A stretch of 61,646 bases of DNA from Gemmiger sp. An120 (GTDB lineage Bacteria > Bacillota > Clostridia > Oscillospirales > Ruminococcaceae): the NCBI RefSeq assembly GCF_002160955.1, contig NZ_NFLN01000017.1, positions 1-61,646 on the forward strand, read 5' to 3'. Below, one piece after another: positions 58,730 to 61,646 of this stretch. Within the stretch, counting starts at the first letter, position 1. Each line of letters starts with the position of its first letter. The notes beneath the pieces are model-generated. The model was given only the letters and a program-made list of their open reading frames with translations, was not told the DNA's origin and did not search any database. Position numbers and translations under genes: made by a program.

Positions 58730-59497
58730 TTACTTGCTGGCAGCCTTCACGATGGCGGCAAAAGCGTCCGCCTTCAGGGAGGCGCCGCCGATCAGGCCGC
58801 CGTCCACGTCGGGCTTGGCAACCAGCTCGTCGGCGTTGCCGGCGTTCATGCTGCCGCCGTACTGGATGGTGGTAGCCTTGGCCACGGCCTCGCCGTACAC
58901 TTCGCCCAGCACCTTGCGGATAGCCGCGCAGACTTCCTGGGCCTGGTCGCTGGTAGCGGTCTTGCCGGTGCCGATGGCCCAAACGGGCTCGTAGGCGATC
59001 ACGATGTTCTTCATTTCCTCGGCGGTCACGTCACGCAGCGCGATCTTGGTCTGCATGCGAACCAGTTCCTCGGTAACGCCCTGCTCACGCTGGGTCAGGT
59101 TCTCGCCCACGCAGACGATGACCTTCAGGCCGGCGGCCAGAGCAGCGCGGGTGCGCTTGTTCACGGTCTCGTCGGTCTCGGCGAAGTACTGGCGGCGCTC
59201 GGAATGGCCGGTGATGACGTATTCCACGCCCAGATCCACCAGCATGTCGGCGCTGATTTCGCCGGTGAACGCGCCGCTCTTCTCAAAGTGCACGTTTTCC
59301 GCGCCCACATGGATGTTGGTGCCGCGGGTCTTCTCCACGGCGGTTACCAGGCTGGTGAAGGGGGTGCAGATGACCACTTCGCAGTCAGCGTCCTTCACGG
59401 CGGGGATCAGCTCGTCGATCAGGGCAGCGGCCTCGGTGGCGGTCTTGTTCATCTTCCAGTTGCCGGCGATAATGGCCTTGCGATTGGCTTTATCCAT
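58730..59497 (-). CDS. tpiA: Triosephosphate isomerase
   Basis: TIM-barrel enzyme of 255 aa. Catalytic residues are in AGNWKMNK (Lys), [12 protein letters not shown] (His) and [13 protein letters not shown] (Glu), with the phosphate loop [13 protein letters not shown]. Full length. GAGGA precedes ATG 59497. It lies 87 nt after pgk in the same operon. Confidence 0.97.
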   Translation of the reverse strand: MDKANRKAIIAGNWKMNKTATEAAALIDELIPAVKDADCEVVICTPFTSLVTAVEKTRGTNIHVGAENVHFEKSGAFTGEISADMLVDLGVEYVITGHSERRQYFAETDETVNKRTRAALAAGLKVIVCVGENLTQREQGVTEELVRMQTKIALRDVTAEEMKNIVIAYEPVWAIGTGKTATSDQAQEVCAAIRKVLGEVYGEAVAKATTIQYGGSMNAGNADELVAKPDVDGGLIGGASLKADAFAAIVKAASK

Positions 59498-59584
59498 GAT
59501 GCAGTCCTCATTTCTTTATAATGTATAGGGCATGTTACGCCAAAATGCAGCGACCCGGAACCGGGCCGCTGCCGGAATGATATA

Positions 59585-60793
59585 TCAGGCGTTCTGGATG
59601 CAGGCGATGCCGGGCAGCTCCTTGCCCTCCAGGTACTCCAGGCTGGCGCCGCCGCCGGTGGAGATATGGGTCATCTTGTCGCCAAAGCCCAGCTGCATAA
59701 CGGCAGCCGCGCTGTCGCCGCCGCCGATCACGGTGGTGGCGTCGGCCTCGGCCATCGCCTCGGCAACAGCCAGGGTGCCGGCGGCCAGGGTCGGGTTCTC
59801 AAACACGCCCATGGGTCCGTTCCACACAACGGTCTTGCTGGCCTTAACAGCGTCCGCAAACAGCTTGCGGGTCTCGGGGCCCACGTCCAGACCCATCATG
59901 TCGGCGGGAATCGCGTCGGAAGGCACAACCTTGGTGTCCACCGGCCCGTCGATGGGATCGGGGAACGCAGCGGCCACAACGGTGTCCACAGGCAGCAGCA
60001 GCTTGACGCCCTTGGCCTCGGCCTTGGCCATCATTTCCTTGCAGTAGTCAACCTTCTCCAGGTCAACCAGGCTAGTGCCCACTTCGTAGCCCTTGGCCAC
60101 CAGGAAGGTGTAGGCCATGCCGCCGCCGATGATCAGGGTGTCCACCTTCTCCAGCAGGTTGCTGATCACGTTCAGCTTGTCCGCAACCTTGGCGCCGCCC
60201 AGGATGGCGGTGAAGGGACGGACAGGATCGTTCACGGCGTTGCCCAGGTAGCGGATCTCCTTCTCCATCAGGTAACCCACAGCGGTGTCCTTGATGTAGT
60301 CGGTCACGCCGGCGGTGGAGCAGTGAGCGCGGTGAGCGCTGCCGAAAGCGTCGTTTACGTAGGCGTCGGCCAGGCTGGCCAGATCCTTGCTGAACTCGGG
60401 CAGGTTCTTGGTTTCTTCCTTGCGGAAGCGGGTGTTCTGCAGCAGCACCACGTCGCCGTCCTGCATGGCGGCCACGGCGGCCTTGGCGTTGGCGCCCACG
60501 ACCTCGTCGTCATTGGCGAACACAACCGGCTTGCCCAGCAGCTCGCTCAGGCGCACAGCAACAGGGGCCAGGCTGAACTTCTCCTCGGGGCCGTTCTTGG
60601 GCTTGCCCAGATGGCTGCACAGGATCACCTTCGCGCCGTTGTCGATCAGCTTCTGGATGGTGGGCAGGGCGGCCACGATACGGTTGTCATTGGTGATGAC
60701 GCCCTCCTTCATCGGTACGTTGAAATCGCAACGAACCAGAACGCGCTTGCCCTTTACGGCCAGCTCCTCAACAGTCTTTTTACCTAAACCCAT
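59585..60793 (-). CDS. pgk: Phosphoglycerate kinase
   Basis: Enzyme of 402 aa. It shows [55 protein letters not shown], the nucleotide site [11 protein letters not shown] and [10 protein letters not shown]. Full length. ATG 60793 has GAGGAGAA upstream; a longer open frame is rejected because the promoter lies just beyond. First gene of the glycolytic operon, with strongly biased codons. Confidence 0.97.
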   Translation of the reverse strand: MGLGKKTVEELAVKGKRVLVRCDFNVPMKEGVITNDNRIVAALPTIQKLIDNGAKVILCSHLGKPKNGPEEKFSLAPVAVRLSELLGKPVVFANDDEVVGANAKAAVAAMQDGDVVLLQNTRFRKEETKNLPEFSKDLASLADAYVNDAFGSAHRAHCSTAGVTDYIKDTAVGYLMEKEIRYLGNAVNDPVRPFTAILGGAKVADKLNVISNLLEKVDTLIIGGGMAYTFLVAKGYEVGTSLVDLEKVDYCKEMMAKAEAKGVKLLLPVDTVVAAAFPDPIDGPVDTKVVPSDAIPADMMGLDVGPETRKLFADAVKASKTVVWNGPMGVFENPTLAAGTLAVAEAMAEADATTVIGGGDSAAAVMQLGFGDKMTHISTGGGASLEYLEGKELPGIACIQNA

Positions 60794-60864
60794 GTTACAT
60801 TCTCCTCTCAGCTCATAATAGGTCTGAAACCGGCCTCGGGGGCCGGCATGGGATACCTGCACTT

Positions 60865-60893
60865 ATTATAATCAATCAGGCCGGGATGTGCAA
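60865..60893 (-). promoter_or_regulatory. Promoter of the pgk-tpiA-gpmI operon
   Basis: TTGCAC (60893-60888), 17 bp, then TATAAT (60870-60865). It gives a leader of about 65 nt that contains a GC-rich hairpin near 60832-60848. Confidence 0.85.
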
Positions 60894-60926
60894 GGTCTTT
60901 CGGGTGAAATCCTTAACAAGCAGGGG

Positions 60927-60986
60927 TTGACAAGTATCTTCCACAAGCGTAGAATTAAATTGCAACCACAAGTGTGGAAGGAGGTG
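60927..60986 (+). promoter_or_regulatory. Promoter and operators of the second blaI gene
   Basis: TTGACA (60927-60932), 17 bp, then TAGAAT (60950-60955). A near-dyad CCACAAGCGTAG overlaps the -10 and CCACAAGTGTGG (60966-60977) lies just after; both carry CCACAAG. They are the likely binding sites of this repressor and differ from the CTACA dyads of the first blaI gene. Confidence 0.75.
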
Positions 60987-60992
60987 TACCGC

Positions 60993-61385
60993 ATGGCGGA
61001 ACTGAAACGCCTGCCGGACGCGGAGCTGGCGGTGATGCAGGCGCTGTGGCAGGCCGGCCGGCCCCTGACCCGGCCGGAACTGGAAACAATGCTGGCCCCG
61101 GCCCATGCCTGGGCCCCCACCACAGTGCTGAACCTGGTGGCCCGGCTGGAGGGCAAGGGATTTGTAACCCGGCACAAGGCTGGCCGGGGGCATTTGATTG
61201 AACCGCTGGTCACCCGTCAGGAGTATCTGGCGGTGGAAAGCCGCAGCGCCCTGGAGCGGATGTTCGGCGGCAGCGCCCGCAATCTGGTGGCGGCGCTGCA
61301 TCAGTGCCACGCCCTGTCGAAAAACGAGATCCGGGAATTATCCGACTATCTGGACGAGTTGTCTAAGGAGGAAACGGAGGGCTGA
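60993..61385 (+). CDS. BlaI/MecI/CopY-family transcriptional repressor (second copy)
   Basis: Repressor of 130 aa with winged-helix core LPDAELAVMQALWQAGRPLTRPELE and APTTVLNLVARLEGKGFV, and a C-terminal dimerisation helix. ATG 60993 has AAGGAGG upstream; the promoter is inside the longer open frame. The M56 gene starts 3 nt after its stop, so this pair is an intact-looking BlaI/BlaR1-type system, unlike the decayed one at 6.7-7.9 kb. Confidence 0.9.
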   Translation: MAELKRLPDAELAVMQALWQAGRPLTRPELETMLAPAHAWAPTTVLNLVARLEGKGFVTRHKAGRGHLIEPLVTRQEYLAVESRSALERMFGGSARNLVAALHQCHALSKNEIRELSDYLDELSKEETEG

Positions 61386-61388
61386 TTT

Positions 61389-61646
61389 ATGCAGACCTGG
61401 CTGCTTTCCCTGTTGAGTATCGGGCTGGGCGGTTCGGCGGCGGCGGTTGCTGCGCTGGCGCTGCGGCCCTGGCTGATGTGCCGGTATACCGCCCGCTGGC
61501 GGTGCCGGCTGTGGGGTGTGCTGGCGGCGGTGCTGCTGGCCGGGCCGGTGCTGCTGGCGCTGCCGCTGCCCCAACTGCCCGCGGCCCCCGGCTGGCGGGT
61601 GACCCTGCCCGCCCCGGAAACTGCCCCGACAGACCGGGTGTCGGCG
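61389..61646 (+). CDS. M56-family (BlaR1-like) membrane protein (partial)
   Basis: The frame from ATG 61389 stays open to the right edge (86 codons). Two hydrophobic helices (about 5-28 and 42-62) are separated by a basic loop CRYTARWRCRLWG, the usual M56 N-terminus. The protease and any sensor domain lie outside the window. It follows the repressor gene directly and should trigger its cleavage on a wall or beta-lactam-type signal. Confidence 0.8.
   Translation, partial: MQTWLLSLLSIGLGGSAAAVAALALRPWLMCRYTARWRCRLWGVLAAVLLAGPVLLALPLPQLPAAPGWRVTLPAPETAPTDRVSA

Overview
The window is about 61.6 kb of GC-rich DNA with dense gene packing, strong Shine-Dalgarno sequences, TATAAT-type promoters and many GC-rich hairpin terminators. 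Together with a sortase-type surface protein tail, meso-diaminopimelate dehydrogenase, SpoIID, VanY-like and BlaI/M56 genes, this points to a low-phylum-GC Firmicute lineage with unusually high GC, most like the gut Oscillospiraceae (Faecalibacterium / Gemmiger / Subdoligranulum group). That placement is inference from gene content; no 16S gene is present. No phage, insertion sequence, CRISPR array or rRNA operon was seen.

Layout. 1-2.6 kb: tail of a cell-wall-anchored protein, then an OmpR-type two-component pair. 2.7-6.5 kb (minus): a MacB-like ABC exporter (ATPase, CARDB-repeat surface protein, FtsX-fold permease). 6.7-8.1 kb: a decayed BlaI/M56 antirepressor locus and tRNA-Arg(CCU). 8.2-20.3 kb: surface glycopolymer genes, comprising an LtaS-like sulfatase, capE-capF-capG for UDP-L-FucNAc, a WbuB-like transferase, a GT2/DUF2304 pair, an MBOAT/SGNH O-acylation pair and an acyltransferase-3. 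20.4-29.6 kb: a compact sigma-54 regulon: a YgeV-like activator with a four-cysteine motif, a near-consensus -24/-12 promoter, dpaL (2,3-diaminopropionate ammonia-lyase), a YgeY-family hydrolase, a sodium:solute symporter, a D-aminoacylase interrupted by one in-frame TGA, and rpoN itself.

29.7-43.5 kb: P-type ATPase with a hairpin covering its ribosome-binding site, threonine aldolase, a membrane-anchored protein plus HD hydrolase, a shared sugar-ABC ATPase (MsmK/UgpC type), AraC regulator and nagB, a PII-like protein with a CPA2 antiporter that lacks a cytosolic regulatory domain, galE, an AraC regulator divergent from a doubly broken MATE pump, and a VanY-like lipoprotein. 43.5-53.1 kb: a 127-bp direct repeat that duplicates the end of a ROK-like gene, YhcH-family protein, SpoIID, citrate synthase with a membrane protein, a LUD protein, a cysteine-less peroxiredoxin-like protein, and an ECF sigma/anti-sigma pair. 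53.3-61.6 kb: proS, acyl carrier protein, ddh, a DUF1874-like small protein, the glycolytic run pgk-tpiA-gpmI, and a second BlaI/M56 pair that runs off the right edge.

The most coherent system is the sigma-54 block. The activator, its target promoter, the amino-acid catabolic operon and the sigma factor sit together. The operon joins two families that database models associate with selenium metabolism to a D-aminoacylase carrying a UGA at a conserved motif. The UGA may be a selenocysteine codon, a nonsense mutation or a sequencing error; the sequence alone does not decide.
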